From Myxococcales bacterium (GTDB lineage Bacteria; Myxococcota; Polyangia; Nannocystales; Nannocystaceae): DNA of 64,000 nucleotides. The notes below the pieces were generated by a model. It was not told where the DNA came from and did not search any database. It worked only from the letters and a program-made list of their open reading frames with translations. Positions 7,899-17,330 of this stretch are shown one piece after another; the stretch's first letter is position 1; every line of letters begins with the position of its first letter. The DNA lies in assembly GCA_016793465.1 (NCBI GenBank), contig JAEUJW010000036.1, positions 135,000 to 198,999 of the forward strand, given 5' to 3'. A program made the position numbers and the translations under genes.

Positions 7899-9866
7899 TC
7901 AGTCGAATTTCGATAGGTTGCAGACCGTGTCGAATTCGTTCTGACCCGTACCATTCGGATTTGGGATCGCCGGACACTCTCGGCTGCAGCCGACAAACTC
8001 GACGCACGCACTGGCTGCGTAGTTTGCCGTGAAGTCCCTGCGAAGAATCTTTCCGCCCTCCTTCGAGAGTTCGTCGAGATCGGGGTTGAGCTGGCCGATG
8101 TCCTTTTCGAGGTCCTCTTCACGGAGACCGAGCTCGGAGGCGGCGCGGCGCAGGTTCACGTCTTCGTCGAACGAGAGGAACGTGGTGATGACCGGTTCCT
8201 TCTCGGTGTCGGGGGGCACACCGGCAGCGCTGAGCGCGTCGTTGAATCGACGGGTGTCCTGCTCGAGCAGCTCGTCGAACTCCTCGCGGACCGGGTAGAG
8301 CGCGCGGATGAGCTCCTTGTCGAGATCGGTGAATTGAGTCTCTGCCTGGCCGTTGTCGAGTGAGTAGCGGAGATCGTCCTGGCGCTTGATCATGCCGGAG
8401 CTGTGGCAGCCCATGCATGAGACCCCGTTACGGACCAGGAAGTCCTTCTGGCTCTCGTCCTGGACGATCTTGATCGGGCCCTCGTTGAGTCGGCCTCCGG
8501 CCGCGTTGGTCAGCATGTACGCCTGCAGCCCGTTCGGCAGGTTGAAGATAATCTCGCCGCCGTCGAACTTGAAATCGAGCGGGTGCACGCCGATGTTCTG
8601 CTGACCGCTCTGGCCGGCGAAGTCATAGCTCAGCCAGAACACCCGGTTGTTGGCGTCGGTGAAGCGGTGGCGCTCGATCACTCGGTTGAAGTCTGACACG
8701 TCGGAGTCATGGAAGCCGGCACGTGCGACCTTTCCGTCGTCATTAGCCTTCTCGTCCTCGATGTTGAGTAGGATGTCGATGTTGAGCCGATCCGTAAGAC
8801 ACTCGTCCGGGCCGCAGTCGGGGTCCTGTATGCGCAGCTTGGCGCTACGGGTCGGGATCCCGAGGATGTCGTAGTACAGGGGCGAGCGCGACGACACGTC
8901 GACGAATGCGTCGCCAGGCATGACTGGGAAATGTGTGCCAGTCAGGGTTTTGATGTTGAGCGCGATCTGGCCGATGTACTCGATGTTGTACGGGTTCTGG
9001 TCCGAGATCATCTCCCACTTGTCGTTGAACTCCTTGGCGAGCTCCTCAAGCTCGTCACGGAAGTAGAACGACGGCTCGCTGAGCCGTGGTTTCGCCTCGC
9101 CATCGTCGCGATCCCAGTCGTAGTCGCTGATGTCGACGCGGTAGATCAGCTTCTCGGGATCGATCGGCACCGGTGCCTTGATCAGTGTCTCCTGTGACAG
9201 GCTGTTGACCAGCTTGATCAGCGCCTGGCGGAACACCTCGATCTCGCCGTCGCACCATCCCGCGTTGTACAGGTGAACGAACGTGAAGTAGCGGGTGAAT
9301 TTCTGGTTCTGCAGCGGGACCGTACCGAGGTCGATGTTGATCTTCTGCAGCATCGCGTCACGGGTCATGAACGGCTGGTCGCCGCAGCCCTGCACGCCCG
9401 CGCAATTGGCGATCCAGTCTTGCACCGACTGGATGTCGCTCGAGGTGGGACGCGACATCTCGGTCAGCGGGGGCATAGGTGCTTCGGCCGCGGCCATGCG
9501 CACATAAACTCGAGAGTCGTTCGGCTTGCCCGGTTCGACCTTGTCGTTGGCGATCAGGGCGTCGAGATCAAGGATGTAGTCCATTCCCCCCTGGGCCACG
9601 CTGCCCGCGCCGTGGCACTTCGCGCAGTTGGCCTCGAAGACCGACAGGACGCGCGGCTCGAGATCGACGCAGGCGATTGGTACATCGCTCGGCGGCGGGC
9701 CTTCCCCATCTTCGGAAGCGCCTGTCTCCGAGCCGCCGGTCCCCTCGGCTGTGCCTCCGCTGTCGCCATCGGTCTCGGTCTCCTGGGGGAGGACGACGGG
9801 GGAACACGCCATCGTGAGCGCGACGAGGGACAGATAGAACGAGGGGGTGAGAGGACGGGTGCGCAT
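7899..9866 (-). CDS. large lipoprotein with two c-type heme motifs
   Basis: This 655-residue protein starts with a lipoprotein signal (lipobox LTMAC) and a Gly/Thr/Glu linker. The first heme motif, CAKCH near residue 85, sits in a cytochrome c-like segment with a downstream Met-rich AEAPMPPLTEM. The second, CMGCH, lies near residue 485 in SCMGCHSSGM. The central 350 residues are mixed alpha/beta with no recognised domain. It probably sits on the outer face of the envelope and moves electrons; the substrate is unknown. No TACTA operator precedes it. The 190 bases upstream are AT-rich and presumably hold its promoter. Confidence 0.8.
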   Translation of the reverse strand: MRTRPLTPSFYLSLVALTMACSPVVLPQETETDGDSGGTAEGTGGSETGASEDGEGPPPSDVPIACVDLEPRVLSVFEANCAKCHGAGSVAQGGMDYILDLDALIANDKVEPGKPNDSRVYVRMAAAEAPMPPLTEMSRPTSSDIQSVQDWIANCAGVQGCGDQPFMTRDAMLQKINIDLGTVPLQNQKFTRYFTFVHLYNAGWCDGEIEVFRQALIKLVNSLSQETLIKAPVPIDPEKLIYRVDISDYDWDRDDGEAKPRLSEPSFYFRDELEELAKEFNDKWEMISDQNPYNIEYIGQIALNIKTLTGTHFPVMPGDAFVDVSSRSPLYYDILGIPTRSAKLRIQDPDCGPDECLTDRLNIDILLNIEDEKANDDGKVARAGFHDSDVSDFNRVIERHRFTDANNRVFWLSYDFAGQSGQQNIGVHPLDFKFDGGEIIFNLPNGLQAYMLTNAAGGRLNEGPIKIVQDESQKDFLVRNGVSCMGCHSSGMIKRQDDLRYSLDNGQAETQFTDLDKELIRALYPVREEFDELLEQDTRRFNDALSAAGVPPDTEKEPVITTFLSFDEDVNLRRAASELGLREEDLEKDIGQLNPDLDELSKEGGKILRRDFTANYAASACVEFVGCSRECPAIPNPNGTGQNEFDTVCNLSKFD

Positions 9867-10055
9867 CGCGTTGCGGCTCCTGGACGTATACGCAGAATTT
9901 TACGGCGCCCGGAGGAGCCGCCGAACGGTGCTCGACCGGTGTCGGTCGTGCACACGGAGATTTATATTCTCTCTATTCCCAGTAACGATCTCAGGCCGAT
10001 CGATCACGGTAGACAGAAATATTTCTATGATTGTACATATGCTCGGTTTCGTACA

Positions 10056-11522
10056 TCATGTCCAAGGCCGTGACCGGGACTTGCGGCGGCGGACAAAGCC
10101 AGCAAAGAGAACCGCCCAGGTGAGTGCTGGGGCCGTGCGTCCGCTGACGAGGCATGAGCAACCGTCCTCTCCTTCCTCGTTGGGCATCGTGGTACTCGAG
10201 GATCCACCCCCTTCGCCCTGTCCGGTGCCGCCTGCCGATCCGGTGGGAACTGATCCGGTATCGTCCGTCGTCCCGCCCGAGGTGGTCGGATCGTCGCCGG
10301 AGCTCGATCCCGGCATGGGCGCCTCCACACCGACATAGAGCGTCACCTCGTCGGCTCCGACGTTGCGGTCGTGGTCGATGCCCTCGACGCGCAGGCGGTA
10401 GGTGCCCGTGGGCAGGCCGGAGAGCGCCCACTTGGTCTGGAAGTTGAAAGTCGGCTGCTCCTGGGCGAGCACGTCGTCCTTGTAGACCATGAGCTTCCAG
10501 CCGGCGCCGTCATGGTTGTCGGTAACGGCGACCTCGAGATCGACGCTCGCGCCCGCCTCGAGCTCGAGCCCGTCCTCCGGCGCCAGGATTTCGACGAGCG
10601 GCGGCTCGGTGTCGGGGCCATTCGGACCGAAGTAGGCCAGGAGCTCGGCGTGGGTGTTCTGAGCGCCACCCGGGCACCAGTAGTCGTGGGTCGACTGACA
10701 GTTGATACCCCCGGTCGCCGCGTTGTACTCCTCGCACTGGTCGCCCCAGACCTTTGGCGAGTTGTCGACGTACGGGTGCATGACCAGCGGCGAGTTCTGA
10801 CTGGTATCGATGTGTGCGAGGCCGAACGCGTGCGCCGCCTCGTGGAGCGCGGTGGTCGAGAGGGTGTTGGTCTGGTTCGGGGACGCCGCGGCGGTAAACG
10901 CGAGGGTCGTGTCACGCCACCAGCGATCGCCGCAGTCGCTGCTGCAGGACACACCGAGCACGCCGTTTGGAAGGCCGACGAGATCCGGGGTCCCACCCAT
11001 CATGACCATCGCGTAGGGCAGCTCGGGCGGCGGAGCCTTCTCATAGGCGACGCGGACGCCGTAGGGTTCGAGCAGATTGACGAAGGTCTCGATGATAGCG
11101 AGCGCCTGGGCCTCGGTGCCAGAGAACCCGGGGTAATCGAACTTGTTGGAGGGGATGCAGGTGGACTCCATCAGTGCCGAGTTGGTCCCGCCCGACATCT
11201 CGCCGCCGAAGAAATTGAGGAAGATCGTGGTGCGATGCGGCGGGTAGTCCCACTCGGCCTGGGTCGCGGGGTTCGGCTCGGACGGCGCGAACAGCTCCCG
11301 AGGGCCGACCACATCGCCGTGGCGCTCCAGGCCCCTCGTCTCCAGCATCGCGTCGAACTGCCGGCGTCGTTCGTCTCGCTCCGCCTCGCTGAGCTCGCGT
11401 GACGGCGCGACGGGCTGGCCAAAGAGCGTCGATGGACCGCCCATCGCAGCCTGCGCATCGGTGGACGCGAAGGCGATCGAGCACAGGGAGACGAGCATCG
11501 CGGGAACGTACATACGAGACAT
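10056..11522 (-). CDS. secreted zinc metalloprotease with MYXO-CTERM-like tail
   Basis: The ATG at 11522 gives a Sec signal peptide ending near DAQA; an ATG at 11561 would add 13 residues. The zinc site HEAAHAFGLAH is the metzincin HExxHxxGxxH pattern. It is followed by an Ig-like segment (PPLVEILAPEDGLELEAG and later GTYRLRVEGID), a Ser/Thr/Gly linker, then CSC, a hydrophobic helix and RRRKSR. The tail resembles the MYXO-CTERM anchoring signal. It is likely exported and surface-attached or released. The catalytic residues look complete. It lies after the terminator of the czc operon on the same strand. Confidence 0.85.
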   Translation of the reverse strand: MSRMYVPAMLVSLCSIAFASTDAQAAMGGPSTLFGQPVAPSRELSEAERDERRRQFDAMLETRGLERHGDVVGPRELFAPSEPNPATQAEWDYPPHRTTIFLNFFGGEMSGGTNSALMESTCIPSNKFDYPGFSGTEAQALAIIETFVNLLEPYGVRVAYEKAPPPELPYAMVMMGGTPDLVGLPNGVLGVSCSSDCGDRWWRDTTLAFTAAASPNQTNTLSTTALHEAAHAFGLAHIDTSQNSPLVMHPYVDNSPKVWGDQCEEYNAATGGINCQSTHDYWCPGGAQNTHAELLAYFGPNGPDTEPPLVEILAPEDGLELEAGASVDLEVAVTDNHDGAGWKLMVYKDDVLAQEQPTFNFQTKWALSGLPTGTYRLRVEGIDHDRNVGADEVTLYVGVEAPMPGSSSGDDPTTSGGTTDDTGSVPTGSAGGTGQGEGGGSSSTTMPNEEGEDGCSCLVSGRTAPALTWAVLFAGFVRRRKSRSRPWT

Positions 11523-11591
11523 GGGAGGTTTATCGCGATGATTATGTTTAATCGCAAGCAATTATGCGATGGCGCGTGGTTCGTAATCACC

Positions 11592-11638
11592 GCAATAGAG
11601 TTCCGCCGAGACGCACCGCTGTGCGTCTCGTGTATTGC
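11592..11638 (-). terminator. hairpin after the czc/ATPase operon
   Basis: GAGACGCAC at 11608-11616 pairs with GTGCGTCTC at 11621-11629 across CGCT. An outer pair GCAATA/TATTGC extends it. It lies 30 bases downstream of the ATPase stop codon and before the protease gene. Confidence 0.65.
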
Positions 11639-11667
11639 AGTTCTCTCGCGGTGACGATGGATCGGGG

Positions 11668-14184
11668 TTAGTGCTTGGTTCTGAGATCGCGGTATGCGAG
11701 CAGGCGCAGGGCATTTGCAACGACGACGAGCGTCGAGCCTTCGTGCAACGCGACGGCTGCCCCGATCCCCGCGAAGCCGAACAGCGTCGCAGGGATGAGG
11801 AAGACGACCATGCCGAGGCTCGCCCACAGGTTCTGACGGATGATCCGGCGGCACGACCGGCTGAGGCCGACCGCGAACGGGAGACCGTGGAGGTCGTCGC
11901 TCATCAAGGCGACGTCGGCTGTCTCGAGGGCGACGTCGGAGCCGCCGGCGCCCATGGCAATTCCGACGGTCGCGCTGGCGAGGGCGGGGGCGTCGTTGAC
12001 GCCGTCGCCGACCATGGCGACCCTGCTCGACGAACGGGCCAGCTCGGCGACCGCCTCGACCTTGTGCTCGGGGAGGAGGTCGCCGCGAGCCTCGGTGATA
12101 CCGACCTCTCGGGCGACCGCGTCGGCGACCCGCTGGTTGTCGCCGGTGAGCATGATGGTCTTGCCGACCCCGAGCTCCCGCAGGCGTTCGAGCACCGGTC
12201 GGGCCGAGGGGCGTGGCGTGTCCATCACCCCGAGGACTCCGGAAAACGTACCGCCGAATTCCACGACCATGACCGTACGGCCCCGGCCTTCGACTTCGCT
12301 GACGAGCGACTGAATCGGTGGGGGCAGCGTGCCGCCGTCGCGGGTGAACAGGCCAGGCTTGCCGATCCGTACGGTCGTACCGTCGATCCGCCCGCGCAGT
12401 CCGAAGCCGGTGATCGCGGCGACATCGGTGGCATCGGGTAGCACCGCCAACCGGGCCTCGGCGCCCTCGACGACCGCACGCGCGAGTGGGTGGTCCGAGC
12501 GGCGCTCGAGCGCGCCGGCGATGGAGAGCAACTGCGCCACGTCGACGCCCTGTGCCGGTCGCACGTCGGTGAGGCGGGGCTTGCCCTCGGTCAGGGTGCC
12601 GGTCTTGTCGAAAGCGATCGCGCCGACGCTGCCGAGCGCCTCGAGGTGCGCGCCACCCTTGACCAGCACGCCGCCGCGAGCAGCCCGGGCGACACCCGCG
12701 AGCACGGCGCTCGGGGTGGCGATGGCCAGCGCGCACGGGCTCGCGGCCACGAGCACGGCCATCGCCCGGTAGAAGCTGGCCGAGAACGGCTCGGGGAGGA
12801 CGACCCAGGCGAAGAGGAGGAGGACGACGAGGCCGAGGATCACCGGGACGAAGATCCGTTCGAACCGATCGGTGAACTGCTGGGTCGGCGACTTCTGGGT
12901 CTCGGCCTCGGTGACGAGCTTGACGACCCGCGCGAGCGTGCTGTCGGCGGCCACTCGAGTGACGAGCACTTCGAGGGCGCCCGGTCCGTTGATCGTTCCG
13001 GCGAACACTCGGTGTTCGGGGTCGATGCGGACGGGGTCTGCGAGCGCCCCTGGGGGATCGGCGTGCGGCCGCTTGTCGACCGGCACGCTCTCACCTGTGA
13101 TCGGCGCCTGGTCGACGCTGCTCTCACCGCGTGCGACGACGCCGTCGGCCGGGATCCGGGTGTTCGGCTTGATGATGAGGCGATCGCCGATCGCCAGCTC
13201 GACGACCGGGACGACCGCCTCCCCCCCCGTGGTGAGCTTGACCGCGGTCGCGGGCACGAGCTCGGTCAGGCCGGCGATCGCCTTGCGGGCGCGTGACATG
13301 GCGTAGCCCTCGAGCCCGTGGCCGAAGCTGAACAGGAACAGCAGCAGGGCGCCCTCGGCGAACTCACCGAGAGCAGCAGCGCCGCCGGCCGCGACCAGCA
13401 TGAGGAAGTCGATCTCGAAGCGCCCGGCGCGGATCGCCTCGTAAGCCTCGCGGATCGTGAAGTACCCGCCGAACAGATACGCGAGCGCGTAGAGCACCAT
13501 CGACACGGCCGGTGGGGCCACGCCTTCGAGCAACCAGCCGGCGCCGGTCAGAACACCACACAGGACGCTGAAGACCAGCTCGGATCGCTCGCCGAAGGGG
13601 CCACCGTGGGAGTGTTCGCCGGGCCCGTGCTTGTGGCCGTCGTGCTCGCCTGGCCCGTGTTTATGGCCGTCGTGCTCACCCGGCCCGTGCTTGTGATCGG
13701 CGTGCTCGTTGCGGGTGTGGCTGTGACCTTCGTGCGGGTCTCCGGGCTGCAAGCCGGCGCGCTTCAGGTACTCGAGGGCCTTCGGTTCGCCGATCTGGCG
13801 CGGGTCGAACTCGATGGCCGCGCGCCGTGTCCCGAAGCTGACCGCCGCATAGAGGACCCCGCGCTCGCGCCGCAGGGCCGCCTCGACCACGCGGGCGTGC
13901 CGCTCGTGACGCACGCCGCGGACAGACACCCGGAGGTGGCCGTACTGCTCGGCGAGTTCGGCCCCGGCGGCGTGCACGAGCTTCTCGACCTCCGACGGAG
14001 CGATCGTCCCGGCGTCGAAGTGCACGCACAGCCGAGGCTTCTGCGCATCGGGTGTCGTGTCGATATGCGCGTCGAGCACGCCCGGGCGACCGCGCACGGC
14101 GATCAGCAGGCGATGGACGCAAGGATCGGCCTGCTCGGCGTCGTGCGGAAGGACGAGCGGGAGGTCGAGCTTCAGCTTGTTCAT
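11668..14184 (-). CDS. heavy-metal P1B-type ATPase with His-rich N-terminus
   Basis: This 838-residue cation pump has the phosphorylation motif DKTGTLT near residue 526, the phosphatase motif TGES near 363, TGDN and GDGVNDAPAL. The membrane metal site is SPC near residue 483 with HEGST in the last helices. That combination is typical of the P1B-4 group (Zn, Co or Fe export). The N-terminus lacks a CxxC metal domain. Instead residues 150-195 are His-rich with three copies of GPGEHDGHKH or close variants, probably a metal buffer. Its ATG overlaps the czcA stop by 4 bases, and it is the last gene of the blaI-M56-czcCBA operon. Confidence 0.93.
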   Translation of the reverse strand: MNKLKLDLPLVLPHDAEQADPCVHRLLIAVRGRPGVLDAHIDTTPDAQKPRLCVHFDAGTIAPSEVEKLVHAAGAELAEQYGHLRVSVRGVRHERHARVVEAALRRERGVLYAAVSFGTRRAAIEFDPRQIGEPKALEYLKRAGLQPGDPHEGHSHTRNEHADHKHGPGEHDGHKHGPGEHDGHKHGPGEHSHGGPFGERSELVFSVLCGVLTGAGWLLEGVAPPAVSMVLYALAYLFGGYFTIREAYEAIRAGRFEIDFLMLVAAGGAAALGEFAEGALLLFLFSFGHGLEGYAMSRARKAIAGLTELVPATAVKLTTGGEAVVPVVELAIGDRLIIKPNTRIPADGVVARGESSVDQAPITGESVPVDKRPHADPPGALADPVRIDPEHRVFAGTINGPGALEVLVTRVAADSTLARVVKLVTEAETQKSPTQQFTDRFERIFVPVILGLVVLLLFAWVVLPEPFSASFYRAMAVLVAASPCALAIATPSAVLAGVARAARGGVLVKGGAHLEALGSVGAIAFDKTGTLTEGKPRLTDVRPAQGVDVAQLLSIAGALERRSDHPLARAVVEGAEARLAVLPDATDVAAITGFGLRGRIDGTTVRIGKPGLFTRDGGTLPPPIQSLVSEVEGRGRTVMVVEFGGTFSGVLGVMDTPRPSARPVLERLRELGVGKTIMLTGDNQRVADAVAREVGITEARGDLLPEHKVEAVAELARSSSRVAMVGDGVNDAPALASATVGIAMGAGGSDVALETADVALMSDDLHGLPFAVGLSRSCRRIIRQNLWASLGMVVFLIPATLFGFAGIGAAVALHEGSTLVVVANALRLLAYRDLRTKH

Positions 14185-17100
14185 GGGGCGTGTTCCTTTG
14201 AGGGCCGCCGTTCTTCCTTGCGGTAGACGAACGCGTAGATCGTGGGCAGTACGAACAGGGTCAAGAACGTAGCGCTGACCAGGCCGCCGATCACCACGGT
14301 GGCGAGCGGGCGCTGAACCTCGGCTCCAGCGCTGCCCGACAAGGCCATCGGTAGGAAGCCGAGTGCGGCGACCGTCGCGGTCATCACCACCGCCCGAAGG
14401 CGGCCCTCCGCACCTTCACGTGCGGCCTCCCGCGGGCCGTGGCCCTGGGCGCGGAGCTTCTTGACGGTTGTCAGGAGTACCACGCCGTTGAGCACCGCGA
14501 TCCCGAACAGCGCGATGAAGCCGATAGCCGCGCTGATCGAGAACGGCATGCCACGCGCCCAGAGCAACAGCACCCCACCGACGGCGGCGAACGGCACGTT
14601 GAGGTAGATGAGGAGCGCGGGCTTGATCTCCTGGAACGCCATGTACAACAGGACGAAGATCAGCCCGAGCGCGAGCGGCACCGCGAGTGCGAGCCGCTGG
14701 GTCGCGGCGGTGAGGTTCTCGAACTGACCGCCCCAGCGGACCACGTATCCGGTCGGCAGTTCGATCGCCGCCACGCGGGCCTGGGCCTCGCCGACGAAGC
14801 TCGCCAGGTCGCGCCCGCGGACGTTGACCTCGACGTTGGTCCGGCGACGCACCGACTGCCGGCTGATGCTGGCCGGGGAGTCGACGATCTGCATGCTGGC
14901 GATCTGCCCGAGCGGCACAAGCTGGGCGCCGGGGCCGCTGACCGGGAGGATGCGGAGCTGCTCGATGTCGTCGCGCAGCCCCGCCGGCACGCGGACCTGC
15001 AGGCGGAAGCGTCGTTCGCCCTCGTAGACCTCACCGACCGCGCGCCCGCCGATCGCCTCAATCGCGTCGAGCGCGTCGCCCACCGACACGCCGTAGCGGG
15101 ATGCGGCGGCGCGATCGACGGTGACCTCGAGCGTGGGCAAGCCGGCGAGCTGCTCGCCGCGCACGTCGGTCGCGCCGGGGACGTCACGGACGGCGGTCTG
15201 GATCTCGAGGCTGAGGCGCTCGAGGGTGCCGAGGTCGTCGCCGAACACGGTGATGGCGACGTCGCTGCGGGTCCCGCTGATGAGCTCGGCCATCCGCAGC
15301 TCGATCGGCTGTGAGAACGAGAAGCCCAGGCCGGGGAGCGCCCGGGTCAGGCGCTGCGACATCGCCTCGACCAGTCCCTCGCGCGTCGGGGCGGTCTGCC
15401 ACTCCTCGGGTGGCCGGAGGATGATGATCGCGTCCGACAGCTCGACCCCCATCGGGTCGGTGGCGATCTCGGCGCGGCCCGTCTTCGAGATGATGGTGAC
15501 GACCTCCGGGAACTCGCGCAACACCCGCTCGAAGCGGGTCGCGCCGGCGACGCTCTCCTCGAGCGACACGCTCGGGAGCCGGAGTACCTGGATGGCCAGG
15601 GCGCCCTCGTCGAGGCGCGGCACGAACTCCGCGCCCATACGCGAGCCGATCCAGCCGGCGACGCCGAGCATGGCCAGGCACAGGACGATGAGCAGGCGCG
15701 GGACGGCCATCGTCCACCCGAGCACACGCGGGTAGACGCGATGGAGCAGGCGCACGATCAGCGGCTCCTTCTCCTCCGGCCGCTGGCGCAGCAGAGAGGC
15801 CACCAGCACCGGGACGAACGTCAACGAGGCGATGAACGCACCGCAGAGGGCGAACAGCACGGTGATCGCCATCGGCTTGAACATCTTGCCCTCGATCCCC
15901 GCGAGCGTGAGGATCGGGACGTAGACGAGGACAATGATGGCCTCCCCGAACAGCGCTGCCCGGCGGACGTCGAGGGTCGCGCCGAGGACTACATCGGCGG
16001 CCTCACGGTAGGTCATCGGCCGGGTGCGCCCGCGGGCCGCCGCCGCAAGGTGAACGACCGCGTTCTCGACCACGATGATCGACCCGTCGACGACGATCCC
16101 GAAGTCGATCGCGCCGAGGCTCATCAGGTTCCCGCTGAGGCCGAGGGCCTTCATGCCGATGAAGGCAACCAGCATGGCGAACGGGATGGCGGCGGCGACG
16201 ATCAGCCCGCCGCGGATGCTGCCGAGGAGCAGGAACAGCACGGCGATCACGAACAACGCGCCCTCGGCGAGGTTCTTGGCGACCGTGACGATGGTGCGGT
16301 TCACCAGGGTGGCGCGGTCGTAGAAAACGTCGAGGCGGACGCCCGCGGGCAACGAGGGCTCGATCTGCTCGATCCGCGTCTTCACGTCCTCGACGACCGC
16401 GCGACCGTTGGCACCGACGAGCATCATGACGATGCCGGTGACGACCTCGCCGCGGCCGTCGCGGGTGACCGCGCCCTGGCGGATCAGCGGGGCGAAGTGG
16501 ACTCGCGCGATGTCCCGGACGCGGACCGGTACGCCGTCGTCGCGGGTCTCGATCAGCACGTCGCCGATCTCCTCGAGGCTCTGGATCCGTCCCTCGCCGC
16601 GGACGAGCAGTTGCTCGCCGGCGCGGACGAGGTAGCCGCCGCCGGCGGTCGCGTTGTTGCGCTCGAGGGCTTCGAAGAGCTCGCTCAGCGAGACGTCGAG
16701 CGCCCGCAGCCGGTCGGGCAGGACCTCGACCTCGTAGGTCTTCAGCTCGCCGCCGAACGAGTTGACCTCGACGACGCCGGGCACGCCGCGGAGCTCGAAG
16801 GCGATGAACCAGTCGAGGACGACGCGCAGCTCCATCGGCGTGTAGCAGGCGTCAGAGTCGGGCTCGTCCGCCCCGCACATGCTGTCGGCGCGGACCTCGA
16901 ATTGCAGGATCTCCCCTAGGCCGGAGCTCATCGGTCCGAGGTCGGGGGTGACGCCCGGGGGCAGGCGCTCGCGGGCTTGGGTCAGCCGCTCCGAGACCAA
17001 CTGACGCGCGCGCAGCAGGTCGGTGTCCTCCTCGAACACGACCGTCACCGCCGACAAGCCGAAGCGCGAGATGCTGCGGATCTCGGTCACACCCGGGAGG

Positions 17101-17321
17101 CCGCTCATCGACGACTCGACCGGGAAGGTCACTGTCCGTTCGATGTCGACCGGTCCGAGCGCCGGGACCTTGGTCAGGATCTGCACCTGCACGTTCGTGA
17201 TGTCGGGGACGGCGTCGATCGGCAGCTGCAACGCGCTGCGGGCACCCACCACGCCCACGAGCACGACGAACGCGAGGACCAGGAGCCGCCACTGCAGACA
17301 AAATGCGACGATCTGCTTCAT
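14181..17321 (-). CDS. czcA: RND heavy-metal efflux pump
   Basis: At 1046 residues it has full CzcA length. Helix 4 carries DFGIVVDGSIIVVENAV, the divalent-metal form of the proton relay motif. The copper/silver CusA form would have AIGAMVDAA. The usual order of helix 1, porter domain, helices 2-6 and second porter domain is present, and the two halves are intact. It exports periplasmic or cytoplasmic divalent metal (Zn, Co, Cd or Ni) through CzcB and CzcC, using the proton gradient. It starts 9 bases after czcB and overlaps the ATPase gene by 4 bases. Confidence 0.93.
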   Translation of the reverse strand: MKQIVAFCLQWRLLVLAFVVLVGVVGARSALQLPIDAVPDITNVQVQILTKVPALGPVDIERTVTFPVESSMSGLPGVTEIRSISRFGLSAVTVVFEEDTDLLRARQLVSERLTQARERLPPGVTPDLGPMSSGLGEILQFEVRADSMCGADEPDSDACYTPMELRVVLDWFIAFELRGVPGVVEVNSFGGELKTYEVEVLPDRLRALDVSLSELFEALERNNATAGGGYLVRAGEQLLVRGEGRIQSLEEIGDVLIETRDDGVPVRVRDIARVHFAPLIRQGAVTRDGRGEVVTGIVMMLVGANGRAVVEDVKTRIEQIEPSLPAGVRLDVFYDRATLVNRTIVTVAKNLAEGALFVIAVLFLLLGSIRGGLIVAAAIPFAMLVAFIGMKALGLSGNLMSLGAIDFGIVVDGSIIVVENAVVHLAAAARGRTRPMTYREAADVVLGATLDVRRAALFGEAIIVLVYVPILTLAGIEGKMFKPMAITVLFALCGAFIASLTFVPVLVASLLRQRPEEKEPLIVRLLHRVYPRVLGWTMAVPRLLIVLCLAMLGVAGWIGSRMGAEFVPRLDEGALAIQVLRLPSVSLEESVAGATRFERVLREFPEVVTIISKTGRAEIATDPMGVELSDAIIILRPPEEWQTAPTREGLVEAMSQRLTRALPGLGFSFSQPIELRMAELISGTRSDVAITVFGDDLGTLERLSLEIQTAVRDVPGATDVRGEQLAGLPTLEVTVDRAAASRYGVSVGDALDAIEAIGGRAVGEVYEGERRFRLQVRVPAGLRDDIEQLRILPVSGPGAQLVPLGQIASMQIVDSPASISRQSVRRRTNVEVNVRGRDLASFVGEAQARVAAIELPTGYVVRWGGQFENLTAATQRLALAVPLALGLIFVLLYMAFQEIKPALLIYLNVPFAAVGGVLLLWARGMPFSISAAIGFIALFGIAVLNGVVLLTTVKKLRAQGHGPREAAREGAEGRLRAVVMTATVAALGFLPMALSGSAGAEVQRPLATVVIGGLVSATFLTLFVLPTIYAFVYRKEERRPSKEHAP

Positions 17322-17330
17322 GGCTCCCTC

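Noticed and set aside
10015..10026. AGAAATATTTCT palindrome upstream of the heme lipoprotein
   Set aside because: Perfect but short and AT-rich; it appears once and no regulator can be linked to it.
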